Program-made: the position numbers and the translations under genes | In this document: positions 54,543 through 63,431 of the stretch, one piece after another | How positions within the stretch are numbered: position 1 is the stretch's first letter | How the letters are laid out: each line of letters opens with the position of its first letter | The notes under the pieces: model-generated | Seen by the model: the letters and a program-made list of their open reading frames with translations, nothing else | Told to the model about the DNA's origin: nothing | Databases searched by the model: none | DNA from: AWTP1-13 sp963797005 | GTDB taxonomy: Bacteria; Pseudomonadota; Alphaproteobacteria; Rhizobiales; Hyphomicrobiaceae | Length of the DNA: 64,000 nucleotides | Assembly: GCA_963797005.1 (NCBI GenBank) | Contig: CAWCOF010000025.1 | Span: 1 to 64,000 of the forward strand | Direction of reading: 5' to 3'

Positions 54543-55769
54543 TCAGCGAGCCTGTGTTAGCCTGGTTTTGTCGGCAAGGACCGGGCGCACGGCGTCGCCG
54601 TCGCGCAGGAAGGTGCCCGATCGCGCCACCACCAGGTCGTCCTGGCTCAGGCCTTCGCGCACCTCGACCAGCGCGCCTGCGGCCAAGCCCGGAACGATCC
54701 GCTGCGTCCTGACGCGGTTGTCGCGCACCACCTGGACGACCACCCCATCCGGCTCGTAGAGGACGGCGGACGCCGGCACGGCGAGGCCTCGGCTCTTGGC
54801 CACTTCGATGGTGCCGCGGGCGAAAGAACCGATGCGCAGGGCGGGGTTGTCGCCGAGATAAATGCGCACGCGGCCGAGCCGGGTTGCCTTGTCGATCTCC
54901 GGGGAGACGAGCCGCACGGTGCCCGCAACCGTGACGCCCGGCGCATCGACCATCGCCTTCTGGCCTTCCTTCACCGCACCCACCCGCGTCTCGGTGACCT
55001 CGGCGTCGAGCTCGATCTCGCCCTTGGCGACGATGCGGAACAACGGCTCCGCGGCGCCGGCCGCAAAGCCGCCCACGCGGGCCATGCGGCGGCTGATGAT
55101 GCCGTCGGCCGGGGCCACGACCGCCGTGCGTCCGCGGCGCCAGTTGATCTCGCGGTGCTGCGCCTCGACCTGGGCCTTCTCGGCTTGCGCGACCTTGAGG
55201 CCATCCTGCGCCGCCAAGAACTGCGCCTGGGCCGTGCGGGCCGCCTGCTCACGCTGATCGTAGGCGGCATCCGCCATATGCCCCGCCGCCTTGAGGGGCT
55301 TGGCCCGCTCGAACGCGTTGCGCGTCTCGGTGACGCGTGCCTCCGCCTCCACGATGGCGGCCTTGGCCCGGGCGATGCCAGCGGTTGCGCGCGCGAGCCC
55401 GGCCTCGTTCTGGGCCAGCTGGGCTTCGAGCGTGTCGGAGACCAGGCGGGCGAGCACGTCGCCCTTTTTCACGCGCTGGCCTTCATCGGCCAGCACCTCG
55501 GTGATGCGCAGGCCTTCGACCTCGGGACCGACGAGGATCTCCTCGCGCGGCACGAGCGAGCCGGTGGCGAGCACGGTCTCGGTGAAGTCGGCGGGCGCGA
55601 CCTGGACGACGGTGACGACGGCGGCCGTCGCTTCCTCCGAGTGCATCGCCGCGCCGGGCTTGGAGGCCTCGGCTCGCTTGGAGGATGGCTGCGCAACGAG
55701 CGTGACCGCGATGGCCGCGGCTGCCAGCACCACGATGGCGACGATCAGCAGCTTTCTGAGGACAGTCAC
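54543..55769 (-). CDS. RND efflux periplasmic adaptor (membrane fusion protein)
   Basis: 408 residues from the GTG at 55769, which overlaps the TetR stop. An N-terminal anchor (LLIVAIVVLAAAAIAVTLVA) is followed by the lipoyl/barrel-sandwich halves (LVPREEILVGPEVEGLRITE, GQRVKKGDVLARL, TAVVAPADGIISRRMARVGG), a long coiled coil between them, and beta-barrel plus MP domains. It links the pump to an outer-membrane channel. Order regulator-adaptor-pump with overlaps indicates a single transcript. Confidence 0.93.
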   Translation of the reverse strand: MTVLRKLLIVAIVVLAAAAIAVTLVAQPSSKRAEASKPGAAMHSEEATAAVVTVVQVAPADFTETVLATGSLVPREEILVGPEVEGLRITEVLADEGQRVKKGDVLARLVSDTLEAQLAQNEAGLARATAGIARAKAAIVEAEARVTETRNAFERAKPLKAAGHMADAAYDQREQAARTAQAQFLAAQDGLKVAQAEKAQVEAQHREINWRRGRTAVVAPADGIISRRMARVGGFAAGAAEPLFRIVAKGEIELDAEVTETRVGAVKEGQKAMVDAPGVTVAGTVRLVSPEIDKATRLGRVRIYLGDNPALRIGSFARGTIEVAKSRGLAVPASAVLYEPDGVVVQVVRDNRVRTQRIVPGLAAGALVEVREGLSQDDLVVARSGTFLRDGDAVRPVLADKTRLTQAR

Positions 55770-56417
55770 GGCTTGGACTCCGACATGTCGGATGCGGGCG
55801 GCGCCTGCGCCGGCGTCGATGGCGGCGCGGGGTTCAGCAGCTTGGCGAGCAGCTTCAGGGTCGGCGGCACCATGGCCTTGCCGTCGAACCCGGGATCGGT
55901 GGCGCGGCGCCAGAAAAGGCCGTCACCGATCAGCAGGAACAGCCTGGCGACGATCGGGATCTCGAGCTCGGGGGCGATGCGCCCCTCCGCCTTCAGGCGC
56001 GCGAAGAGCGCCTCGAAGCCAGAGGTGACGAAGCGGTCGACCTCCTGGAAGATCTCGCCGACGCGCGGGTTGCGGGTCGAACTCCAGCCCGATCTCGATG
56101 CACATGCGGCGCCGGTAGGCGGGCTCCTCGACGAAGTAGTGCTCGCCCAGCGCCTCCAGCGCCTTCAGGAAGTCGGGCGCCTCCGACAGGGCCGCCAGAC
56201 GCTCCGCGAACTCGGCGCGGTCGCGCTCGGCGATGCCGGCAATCAGAGCCTCCTTGCTGTCGAAATAGACGTAGAGCGCGCCCGGACTGATGCCGGCATC
56301 CTTGCAGATGTCGTGCATGGTGGTGCGATGGAAGCCCGCGTTGGCAAAGCAACGCTCGGCCGCCTCGAGGATGTGCTCGCGGCGCGCACGCTGGATGTCT
56401 GGCTTGAGCTTGGGCAT
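55766..56417 (-). CDS. TetR-family regulator of the RND operon (one frameshift)
   Basis: From the ATG at 56417: ARREHILEAAERCFANAGFH then RTTMHDICKDAGISPGALYV and YFDSKEALI form the DNA-binding domain. The ligand domain breaks near 56074 (GLEFDP) and continues in another frame as NPRVGEIFQEVDRFVTSGFE and LFLLIGDGLFWRR, ending PPASDMSESKP at 55766. Total about 216 residues. The stop overlaps the adaptor GTG. A palindromic operator candidate lies 75 bases upstream, so autorepression of the whole operon is likely. Confidence 0.88.
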
Positions 56418-56887
56418 TGGGTCGGATGCCGGTTGCAAGGGCCGATACGTACGAGCCCCGGGGTTTCCCTTGCGGTGCACAAAACAAAACGAACGGCCGT
56501 TTTATTTGTCGAGAGTGCGGCAACGTCAAGGCTGGATGTGCAGGATTTGCGGCGCGGCTCGATCACGACCACGTGAGAGCTGCAGGCTTCGACAGCCTGG
56601 CGTGTGCGCTGCACCTCATGTGGGTACGGCTGCCGGATCGAACAACCGGCCTCAAGATTGGGGCGGCTTGGCGGCAGGGCGCCGGCAGCTTGGACGAGAC
56701 CGATGATGGGGATCGCCCTCGCGGGCGGAGGAACGCCTATCAAGCGCGTGCGCCGTGCCAGACAGCCCCACGGCTCTGCAGATCGACATCGGCGCCGAGG
56801 TCGCCGAAGCGTGGCCGTAGGCGAGGCGCGCCCTTGCGTGCTACGTCAGAGCACTGTCACGCACGCACTCCCGACGGTCCCCCGCCC
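56418..56887. other. intergenic stretch between divergent tetR and CoA-transferase genes
   Basis: 470 bases. It contains a palindromic operator candidate at 56492-56501. The remainder has open frames on both strands but no recognisable protein motifs, ribosome binding sites or repeats. Confidence 0.55.
56492..56501. promoter_or_regulatory. palindromic TetR operator candidate
   Basis: AACGGCCGTT is a perfect 10-bp palindrome inside the broader imperfect dyad CAAAACGAACGG/CCGTTTTATTTG (56486-56509). It stands 75 bases upstream of the tetR start. TetR-family regulators usually bind such dyads over their own promoter, so this is the best site for repression of the efflux operon. Confidence 0.5.
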
Positions 56888-58075
56888 ATGATCCCGCTGC
56901 TCAAAGGCCTGCGCATCCTCGACCTGACATCGGTCATCCTCGGCCCCTACGCCACGCAGATCCTGGGCGATCTCGGCGCCGAGGTGATCAAGGTCGAATC
57001 CCCCGACGGGGACAGCATGCGCCCCGTTGCGCCGCAAGCGGCGCCGGGCCTCTCCGCCATCTTCGCCAACACCAACCGCAACAAGCGCTCCGTCATGCTC
57101 GACCTGAAGAGCGAGGCGGGCCGACGCGCGCTGCGCAAGCTGCTGCCGACGGCGGATGCCTTCCTGCACAACATGCGCCAGGAGGCGATGGACAAGCTGG
57201 GCTTCACCTTCAAGGCCGTGCAGGCGATCAACCCGCGCATCGTCTATGCGGCCGCCGTCGGCTTCGGCCGCCATGGTCGCTACGCCGGCAAGCCCGCCTA
57301 CGACGACGTGATCCAGGCAGCGTCGGGTTTTGCCGGCCTCTTCCAGATGCGCGACGGCACGCCGCTCTATACGCCCAGCATCGCCGCCGACAAGGTATCG
57401 GGCCTGCATCTGGCCTACGCCGTGCTCGCCGCCCTCCTCTATCGCGAGCGCTCGGGCGAGGCCCCCGGCTATATCGAGGTGCCGATGTTCGAGCTGATGG
57501 CGGCGTTCAGCCTGTGCGAGCACCTGGGGGCGGCAACCTTCGAGGAGAAGGGCAAGGTCGGATATGTGCGCGTGCTCTCGCCCGGCCGGCGTCCCTACAA
57601 GACCAAGGACGGCTGGGTCGGCGTGCTGCCCTACTCGGCACCGAACTGGCGCAAGGTGCTGGCCGAGATCGGCCGGCCGGAGGTGGCGGAGGAGGCCTGG
57701 TTCAACAACGCCACCGAGCGCAGCCGGCGAGTCGACGAGCTCTACGACATGCTGGCGGCCGCCATGACGTCGCGCACGACGGCGGATTGGCTCGCCACCT
57801 TCGAGCGGCTCGACATCCCCTCCCAGCCGGTGCGCCTGCCCGACGACCTGATCGCCGATCCCCATCTCGCCGATGTCGGTTTCTTCGACGCGCGCTTCGC
57901 CGACACCACGCCGGTCATGCGCACGCTGCGCCAGGCCGTGAACGTGGAGGGCGTTGGCGACGAGCCCGATCGCGCGCCGCCCTTGCTCGGGGCCGACACG
58001 GAGGCTGTGCTGCGCGAGGCAGGCTGCAGCGAGACGGAGATTGCCGAGGTGCTGCCGACGGCAAAAAAGCGCTGA
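56888..58075 (+). CDS. CaiB/BaiF-type (family III) CoA-transferase
   Basis: 395 residues from the ATG at 56888. Family III landmarks: GLRILDLTSVILGPYATQIL, LGDLGAEVIKVESPDGDSMR, NTNRNKRSVMLDLKSEAGRR, FLHNMRQEAMDKLGF, YDDVIQAASGFAGLF. The catalytic aspartate is expected in the YDDVIQA region. Such enzymes move CoA between organic acids, for example in carnitine, oxalate or aromatic-acid metabolism. Intact, with no obvious partner enzyme beside it. Confidence 0.92.
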   Translation: MIPLLKGLRILDLTSVILGPYATQILGDLGAEVIKVESPDGDSMRPVAPQAAPGLSAIFANTNRNKRSVMLDLKSEAGRRALRKLLPTADAFLHNMRQEAMDKLGFTFKAVQAINPRIVYAAAVGFGRHGRYAGKPAYDDVIQAASGFAGLFQMRDGTPLYTPSIAADKVSGLHLAYAVLAALLYRERSGEAPGYIEVPMFELMAAFSLCEHLGAATFEEKGKVGYVRVLSPGRRPYKTKDGWVGVLPYSAPNWRKVLAEIGRPEVAEEAWFNNATERSRRVDELYDMLAAAMTSRTTADWLATFERLDIPSQPVRLPDDLIADPHLADVGFFDARFADTTPVMRTLRQAVNVEGVGDEPDRAPPLLGADTEAVLREAGCSETEIAEVLPTAKKR

Positions 58076-58151
58076 CGCGTTATGAGATGGCGCCGGCGCA
58101 TGGGGTGGGCCGGGAAGCAGGGAAGGCTGGCATTCTTGGGGAGTTGATTTG

Positions 58152-59426
58152 ATGCGGAAGATCAAGGCGTTGCTGGGCGCGTTGTCGGTTCTCGCGCTGG
58201 CCGGCTCGGTGCTGAGCGCGCAGCCGGCCCTGTCGAAGGAGTTCACCTACGACGAGAAGACCAACAAGGAGATCGCGCGCAAGCTCAACATTCCGGTCTA
58301 CTTCGCGGTGCCGGCAAGCGCGCGCGGCGAGGTGCCCGAGGACATCGGCGCGGTCGGCCGCCTCATCGATTTCAAGCATCCCGACGCCAAGGACGCGAAA
58401 GGCAATCTCGGCCTGCGCGTCGTGGTCACGAGACGGGGCGGCCTTGCCCGGCGGCTGGGCAAGAGCGGCCTCGTCAAGACCGGCGATCTGCTGCTGACAT
58501 TTCGCCCGGAATGGGGCGGTGCGGGCACCTACCCAAGCGTCCAGCTCGGCATCAGCCACACCGGCGTCGCCTACGTGAAGGACGGCGTGCTGCACAACAT
58601 CGACAACCCGCTGAACGAGGAATACCTCGGCCCGGGCCTGCGCGGCGAGCTGACGGGCGCGCACTACGGCACGCTCAAGTTTCTCCACATCGTTCGCCCC
58701 CGCGGCCTCACCGACGCCCAGCGCGAGAACCTGCTCGAATGGGCGACGCGGCTCAGCCGCAACGCCAAGCGCATCTATCCAAGCGAGATCAAGTTCAACC
58801 AGGACTACAACGCGCCCAAGTACAAGCGGGACAGGCCCGTCAGTTTCGTCAAGCATCTCGGCCAGGCGGCGCTGGGTCAGAACCCGCCGGGCAACGTCGA
58901 CATGTTCTGCTCGGAGTTCGCGTGGTCGCTGCTGGCGCTCAGGAACTGCGATCCGCGCCGGGACGGCGACGCCTTCAAGCGCTCCGGCATTCCGTCCTGC
59001 ATCAAGCCGGTGATGCAGCCCATGCGCGCAACCGGCAACTACATCGCCCGCCGCGGCCGCCACTCCTACACGGGCCTTGCCGAGGGCCCGCTCCTGGCCG
59101 TCGACGCCATGAAGCTTCCCACCGCGGAGCGCGACAAGGTTTTGCACTCGGTGTTCGTCGCCAACCCGGCCGGCATGAAGAAGATGTCCGTGGGCCACCG
59201 CACCTTGGCGCAGTCGATGCAGCCGAAGTTCGCGCCGCTGGAGGAATACTATACCGGCGTCTATGGCCGGTTCGTCTCGGGCTGGAAGTCGCGCATGATC
59301 GGCAACGCCTTCAACAAGAACATCCCCGAGAACTATTCGCCCACGTCCTACCTCATCAATACGTTCCTGCCCCCCAATAATGTGAACCGGACGATGGACT
59401 ACGTCGCCACCATCATGATCGAGTAG
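58152..59426 (+). CDS. secreted YiiX/NlpC-P60-like putative cysteine hydrolase
   Basis: 424 residues from the ATG at 58152 (GGGGAG 8-10 bases upstream; a TTG at 58149 is possible). Signal peptide ALLGALSVLALAGSVLSAQP-ALS. A His motif QLGISHTGVAYVKDGVLHNI precedes a Cys motif NVDMFCSEFAWSLLAL. This His-before-Cys order is that of circularly permuted NlpC/P60 (YiiX/YebB) enzymes. The rest (YNAPKYKRDRPVSFVKHLGQ, EEYYTGVYGRFVSGWKSRMI) is not recognised and about doubles the usual length. It may be an amidase or acyl/peptide hydrolase acting outside the cytoplasm. Confidence 0.65.
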   Translation: MRKIKALLGALSVLALAGSVLSAQPALSKEFTYDEKTNKEIARKLNIPVYFAVPASARGEVPEDIGAVGRLIDFKHPDAKDAKGNLGLRVVVTRRGGLARRLGKSGLVKTGDLLLTFRPEWGGAGTYPSVQLGISHTGVAYVKDGVLHNIDNPLNEEYLGPGLRGELTGAHYGTLKFLHIVRPRGLTDAQRENLLEWATRLSRNAKRIYPSEIKFNQDYNAPKYKRDRPVSFVKHLGQAALGQNPPGNVDMFCSEFAWSLLALRNCDPRRDGDAFKRSGIPSCIKPVMQPMRATGNYIARRGRHSYTGLAEGPLLAVDAMKLPTAERDKVLHSVFVANPAGMKKMSVGHRTLAQSMQPKFAPLEEYYTGVYGRFVSGWKSRMIGNAFNKNIPENYSPTSYLINTFLPPNNVNRTMDYVATIMIE

Positions 59427-59497
59427 GTCCGAGGGGATTGGCTTTCCTTGCCGGGCGCTTCGGCGCCCAGGCCGCGGCTGTCAGCGAGGCACAAAGC

Positions 59498-60550
59498 ATG
59501 GATCGTCGCCAGCTGCTCAAGGGGGCCCTTGCGTGGCCGTTCGCATTTGCCGGCGCCGCCCTCGCCAGGGACCCCATCTACATCGGGGACATGCACTATC
59601 ACCTGCTGTTCAGGGGGCGCCAACACGCCTTCGACCAGCCCGTTGGCAGCCACCATGGCCGCGGGCAACGCAACGCTCGTTGCCTGGTCGCTGGTCGGTG
59701 ACCTGCCCTGGATGCGGCGGACGCCGACGTGGGTTCGCGCAGAGGCAGAGTGCCGAGCACCGAGGAGACGGTGGTTTGGTTCAAGGACGAGCTCGCTCGC
59801 ATCAAGGCCCACTTGGCCGACCAGAACCTGAAGATCGTGCGGACGCCCGGCGACGTCGACCGCGCGCTCAAGGGCGAGCCGCACGTGGTCCTGGCGACCG
59901 AGGGCTCGAACTTTCTCGACAACGACCTGTCCCAGGTGCAGGTGGCCTACGATCTGGGGGTCCGCCACATCCAGCTCGTGCATTACACGCGCAGCGCCGT
60001 CGGGGACATTCAGACCGAGCCGCCCCGGCACAACGCGCTGACGGCCTACGGCCGCCGGGTCGTGCAGGAATGCAACCGGCTGGGGATCCTCGTCGATCTC
60101 GCGCACTGCACGGACGCCGTGGTGATGGGCGCGCTGGAGACCAGCAAGGTGCCGGTCGTGTGGTCACACAGCTCCGTGGCGCGCAAGCGGACGCCCAACT
60201 ACAGGCTGCCCGCATGGCAGGCCCGGCAGCTCAGCCTGGAGACGGCCCGGGCGATTGCGGCGCAAGGCGGCGTGGTCGGGTTGTGGGCTGTCCGCACCGA
60301 TGTGGGCCAGACCGTGGAGGCCTACGCCAACCGGCTGTCGGAGATGGCGGATTGGCTGGGCGAGGATCACGTTGCCTTCGGCACCGACATGAACGGCGTC
60401 AGGAACCCGGTGCTTGCCGACTATGCCGACGTGCGGCGCGTGGTCGAGTACTGGGAGCGGCAACGGATGGGCGAGCGGCGGATTCGCAAGCTCGCGATCG
60501 AGAACTATGCGCGTGTCCTGAAACAGGCGTTGGCGGCCCGCCAGACGTGA
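59498..60550 (+). CDS. Tat-exported membrane dipeptidase-like protein (peptidase M19), frameshifted
   Basis: The ATG at 59498 begins MDRRQLLKGALAWPFAFAGA, a twin-arginine-type signal. The mature part starts DPIYIGDMHYHLLF with the first metal histidines. Two frame changes (near 59645 and 59740) connect TMAAGNATLVAWSLVGDLPW to the main part: LATEGSNFLDNDLSQVQVAY, GVRHIQLVHYTRSAVGD, GILVDLAHCTD, VPVVWSHSSVARK and DHVAFGTDMNG. These are the zinc-site motifs of the amidohydrolase-fold M19 family. Total about 350 residues. Substrate may be a dipeptide or a lactone-like compound. Confidence 0.82.
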
Positions 60551-60601
60551 GTCGGCCTGCCGCCGATTGCCAAAACGGTTGCGATGGCTACCTTGGGGCC
60601 T

Positions 60602-61661
60602 ATGCCATCGAAAGCGCCCCTTATCCTGCCCTATGTCGGTGAGGCCCCGAGCATCGCCTCGGCCCCCGTCCATGCCGGCATCGGTTCCGTTGTGCTCGGC
60701 CGCATCACGCTCGGCCGCAACGCGCGGCTCGGGGCGCTGAGCGTCATTCGCGCCGACGGTCATTTTGTGAAGATCGGCGACGATTTCCACCTCGGCGCCC
60801 GCTCCACGGTGCATATCGCACACGACATCTTCCCCTGCATCATCGGCGACCGCGTTACCGTCGGGGACAACGCGTGCGTGCATGCCTGCACCGTCGGCAG
60901 CGATGTCGTGATCGATGATGGGACCGTCATCCTTGACGGCGCCGTCGTCGAGGACGGCGTCGTGTTTCAGGCGGGCTCGACGGTGTACCCCAACAAGCGC
61001 ATTGCGGGCGGCTTTCTCTACGCCGGCAGTCCCGCAAAGCCCGTCCGGCCGCTCGATGCCAGCGACGTCGCCGAGCGCGGGAGGGCCCTGGCCGAGAAGA
61101 GCAAGAGCCGGCGGGAGCCGGGGAAGGCAAGGGGCGGCATCACCGCCAACTCTGAAATCCACGACAAGCGTCTTTGTCGCCGGCACGGCCACCCTGACGG
61201 GCCGGATCATGGCCGCGCCTTCCTCGAGCATCTGGTACAGCAACAACTTCGATGCCGGCAGGGCCACGATCTCCATCGGGCCGCGCACCAACATCCAGGA
61301 CAACACGGTGATTCACTGCTCGGTCGGTGGCGCCAGCATCGGCTGCGACACCACGGTCGGCCACAATGTCACGATCCGCGACAGCATCATCGGCAACGGG
61401 ACGCTGATCGGCATCGGCAGCCTGGTGGATGAGCGCACCGTGATCGGCGACCGCGTCCTGCTGGCGGCCGGCGCACGCACCACGCCCGGCCAGAAGCTCG
61501 AAAGCGGCTGGCAATACGGCGGCAGCCCGGCCCGCAAGATGAGCGAGCTCGATGCCGCCAAGATCAAGATGATCGACGAGATCATCGGCCAGTACTGCCA
61601 GTACGCGCAGGATTTCAGGGCTGCCGAGCGGCAGCTTCTGGCGGCGGGCGCCGCTTCGTGA
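60602..61661 (+). CDS. fused double gamma-carbonic-anhydrase-like hexapeptide protein (one frameshift)
   Basis: Two left-handed beta-helix domains in tandem. Domain 1 (residues about 15-155) reads VVLGRITLGRNARLGALSVI, STVHIAHDIFPCIIGDRVTV, GDNACVHACTVG and FLYAGSPAKPVRPL. After a Lys/Arg-rich linker and a frame change near 61165, domain 2 reads FVAGTATLTGRIMAAP, NIQDNTVIHCSVGG, TTVGHNVTIRDSIIG and YGGSPARKMSEL, ending in a long helix. Gamma-carbonic anhydrases have three zinc histidines. Domain 1 lacks the GH one (GD) and domain 2 lacks the last (IRD). A bicarbonate-related or structural role is inferred. With the indel corrected it is about 353 residues. Confidence 0.78.
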
Positions 61662-61700
61662 GCCTCATGGGCCCCGTGGGCTTCATGGGGCCCGTGGGCC
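61662..61700. repeat. 18-bp tandem repeat between convergent genes
   Basis: CTCATGGGCCCCGTGGG, then CTTCATGGGGCCCGTGGG, then CTCATGAG: about two and a half imperfect copies. GGGCCC cores make it locally self-complementary. It fills the gap between the end of the carbonic-anhydrase-like gene and the end of the MFS gene and could act as a two-way terminator. Confidence 0.55.
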
Positions 61701-62930
61701 TCATGAGCCGGCCATCGCCGCCCTGGCGCGCTCCACCCGCCGCTCCTCGATGAAGCCGAACAGCGCCACCGCCGCCATGAAGATGCAGGCAACGGCGAAT
61801 ACGCCGCGCGGCGAGCCCTGGTCCATCATCCAGCCGAACAGTAGCGGCCCGATCACGCCGCCGATGTTGAAGCCGGTCGAGACGATGCCGAAGGCGCTCC
61901 CTGCCGCGCCGGGGGGTGCCGCCTTGCGCACCAGCATGTCGCGCGACGGCATGATCACGCCCGACAGGAAGCCGGCGAGGCCGAAGGCGACCACGATCAC
62001 CGTCGCCGGCAGCATGAGCATGGCCACGAGCAGCGTGATCAGCGCGCTGAGGCCGAAGCCGACGGCGGCCACGTCGCCATGGCGCTGCGTCCTGTCGGCC
62101 AGGCTGCCGCCGGCGAGGACACCGAGCGCCGCGCCGGCCAGGAACGCCGTCAGGGCGGCATTGGCGGCCACCAGCGTGAGGTGCTGGCTCGCGAGCAGGG
62201 CGACGACCGAGAAGCTGATCATGGCGCCGTTTGAGAGCGCGATCAGCGTGAAGAACCCGGTGAGCGAAAGGATCGCCGGTGTCAGCACATGGGTGATGGC
62301 GCTTCTGCCGGACTTGCCCGTCGCCGGGCTCGCGCGCCGGGAGGGCGGACGCGGCATGAGCACAAGCGCCACGGCTGTCGCCAGCCCGAGCAAACCGGTA
62401 AAGAGCAGCGCGGCCGGGAGGCCTTGGGCGGCTGCGATCCCGAGCAGGATGAAAGGGGCGATGGCCCCGCCGAGGAAGCCCGCAAAAGTGTGCACCGAGA
62501 AGGCGCGACCCATCCGGCTCTCGGTGATGCTGCCGGCCAGGATGGCATAGTTGGCGGGATGGTAGACGCAGTTGGCGAGCCCCGCTGCAAAGGCCACCGT
62601 CAGCAGAGCCGCGTAGGAGGTGGTGAAGCTGAGCGCCATATAGGCGAGCCCGCCCAGGCAGAGCCCGGCAAGGAGCACGAGACGGGGGCCGACGCGGTCC
62701 ACCAGGAAGCCCATCGGTGCCTGGGTCAGGCCCGAAACGACGCTGAAGGTGGTCAGCGCGAGGCCCAGCTCGAAATAGCCAACGTCCAGGCGCTGCTTGA
62801 GCAGCGGCATCAGGACCGGCAGCACCAGGATGTAGAAATGGCTGACGAGGTGCGCCGCAGAAATGCCGACAAGCGTCTGCGTCTCGCTCGCCTCCCTGGC
62901 GTGCGCGCGCTGCTCAATGTCTGAGACCAT
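61701..62930 (-). CDS. MFS transporter
   Basis: 409 residues if started at the ATG at 62930; in-frame ATGs at 62970 and 63062 would add up to 44 residues. Twelve hydrophobic segments with the MFS loop motif FLVDRVGPRLVLLAG between helices 2 and 3 and a counterpart SLADRTQRHGDVAAVG in the second half. LVSHFYILVLPVLMPLLKQR and GLANCVYHPANYAILAGSIT are characteristic of the Fsr/FosA-like and sugar-efflux-like subgroups. The transported compound is unknown. It converges with the carbonic-anhydrase-like gene. Confidence 0.88.
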   Translation of the reverse strand: MVSDIEQRAHAREASETQTLVGISAAHLVSHFYILVLPVLMPLLKQRLDVGYFELGLALTTFSVVSGLTQAPMGFLVDRVGPRLVLLAGLCLGGLAYMALSFTTSYAALLTVAFAAGLANCVYHPANYAILAGSITESRMGRAFSVHTFAGFLGGAIAPFILLGIAAAQGLPAALLFTGLLGLATAVALVLMPRPPSRRASPATGKSGRSAITHVLTPAILSLTGFFTLIALSNGAMISFSVVALLASQHLTLVAANAALTAFLAGAALGVLAGGSLADRTQRHGDVAAVGFGLSALITLLVAMLMLPATVIVVAFGLAGFLSGVIMPSRDMLVRKAAPPGAAGSAFGIVSTGFNIGGVIGPLLFGWMMDQGSPRGVFAVACIFMAAVALFGFIEERRVERARAAMAGS

Positions 62931-63184
62931 CGGATCCGGCCGCGTGTTTCCCCTGACGTAGCGCTCTAACATAAGGCCGGACGGCAGCGGTATGAAAATG
63001 CCGGCGATCTGCTCCGCGCACAGCCCCCAGAAAGCCTTGCAGCCACATATGGAAAATACCATCCATTCCTGTTACCCTTCGGCAACGAATTTGCCTCATT
63101 GAGAACACCTAACACCGACACGGTGACAGACAAGACAAGTGCATCAGGGGGGAGGGGACGTCTGGGCTGAGAAGGAGGGCGGTC

Positions 63185-63421
63185 GTGTTATTGAGGAAGC
63201 GTTGTCCGTTTACCGGCGTGATCAATTTCTACTCCGCATCGGACCCGTTGCTGTCGGTTGGTTCGGTGGTCGTGGAAGCCCGAGCGCCGCAAGCCGAGTT
63301 CACCTGGCGCTGCTATATCGATGAGCGGGCTTGCGGGATCGTCCCGGACGCTGCGGTGGCCGAGGCCAATCTCAAGAACGCCATCGCCAAGCTCGATCCG
63401 CAGCTCCTGCGCGCGAGCTGA
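63185..63421 (+). CDS. small hypothetical protein
   Basis: 78 residues from the GTG at 63185: PFTGVINFYSASDPLLSVGS, VVVEARAPQAEFTWRCYIDE and an Ala-rich C-terminal helix (AVAEANLKNAIAKL). Composition and a conserved-looking WRCY/CG pattern suggest a true protein. No signal peptide or membrane segment, and a weak ribosome binding site. It ends ten bases before the convergent spermidine synthase-like gene. Function unknown. Confidence 0.5.
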   Translation: MLLRKRCPFTGVINFYSASDPLLSVGSVVVEARAPQAEFTWRCYIDERACGIVPDAAVAEANLKNAIAKLDPQLLRAS

Positions 63422-63431
63422 CGGCCTCTCT

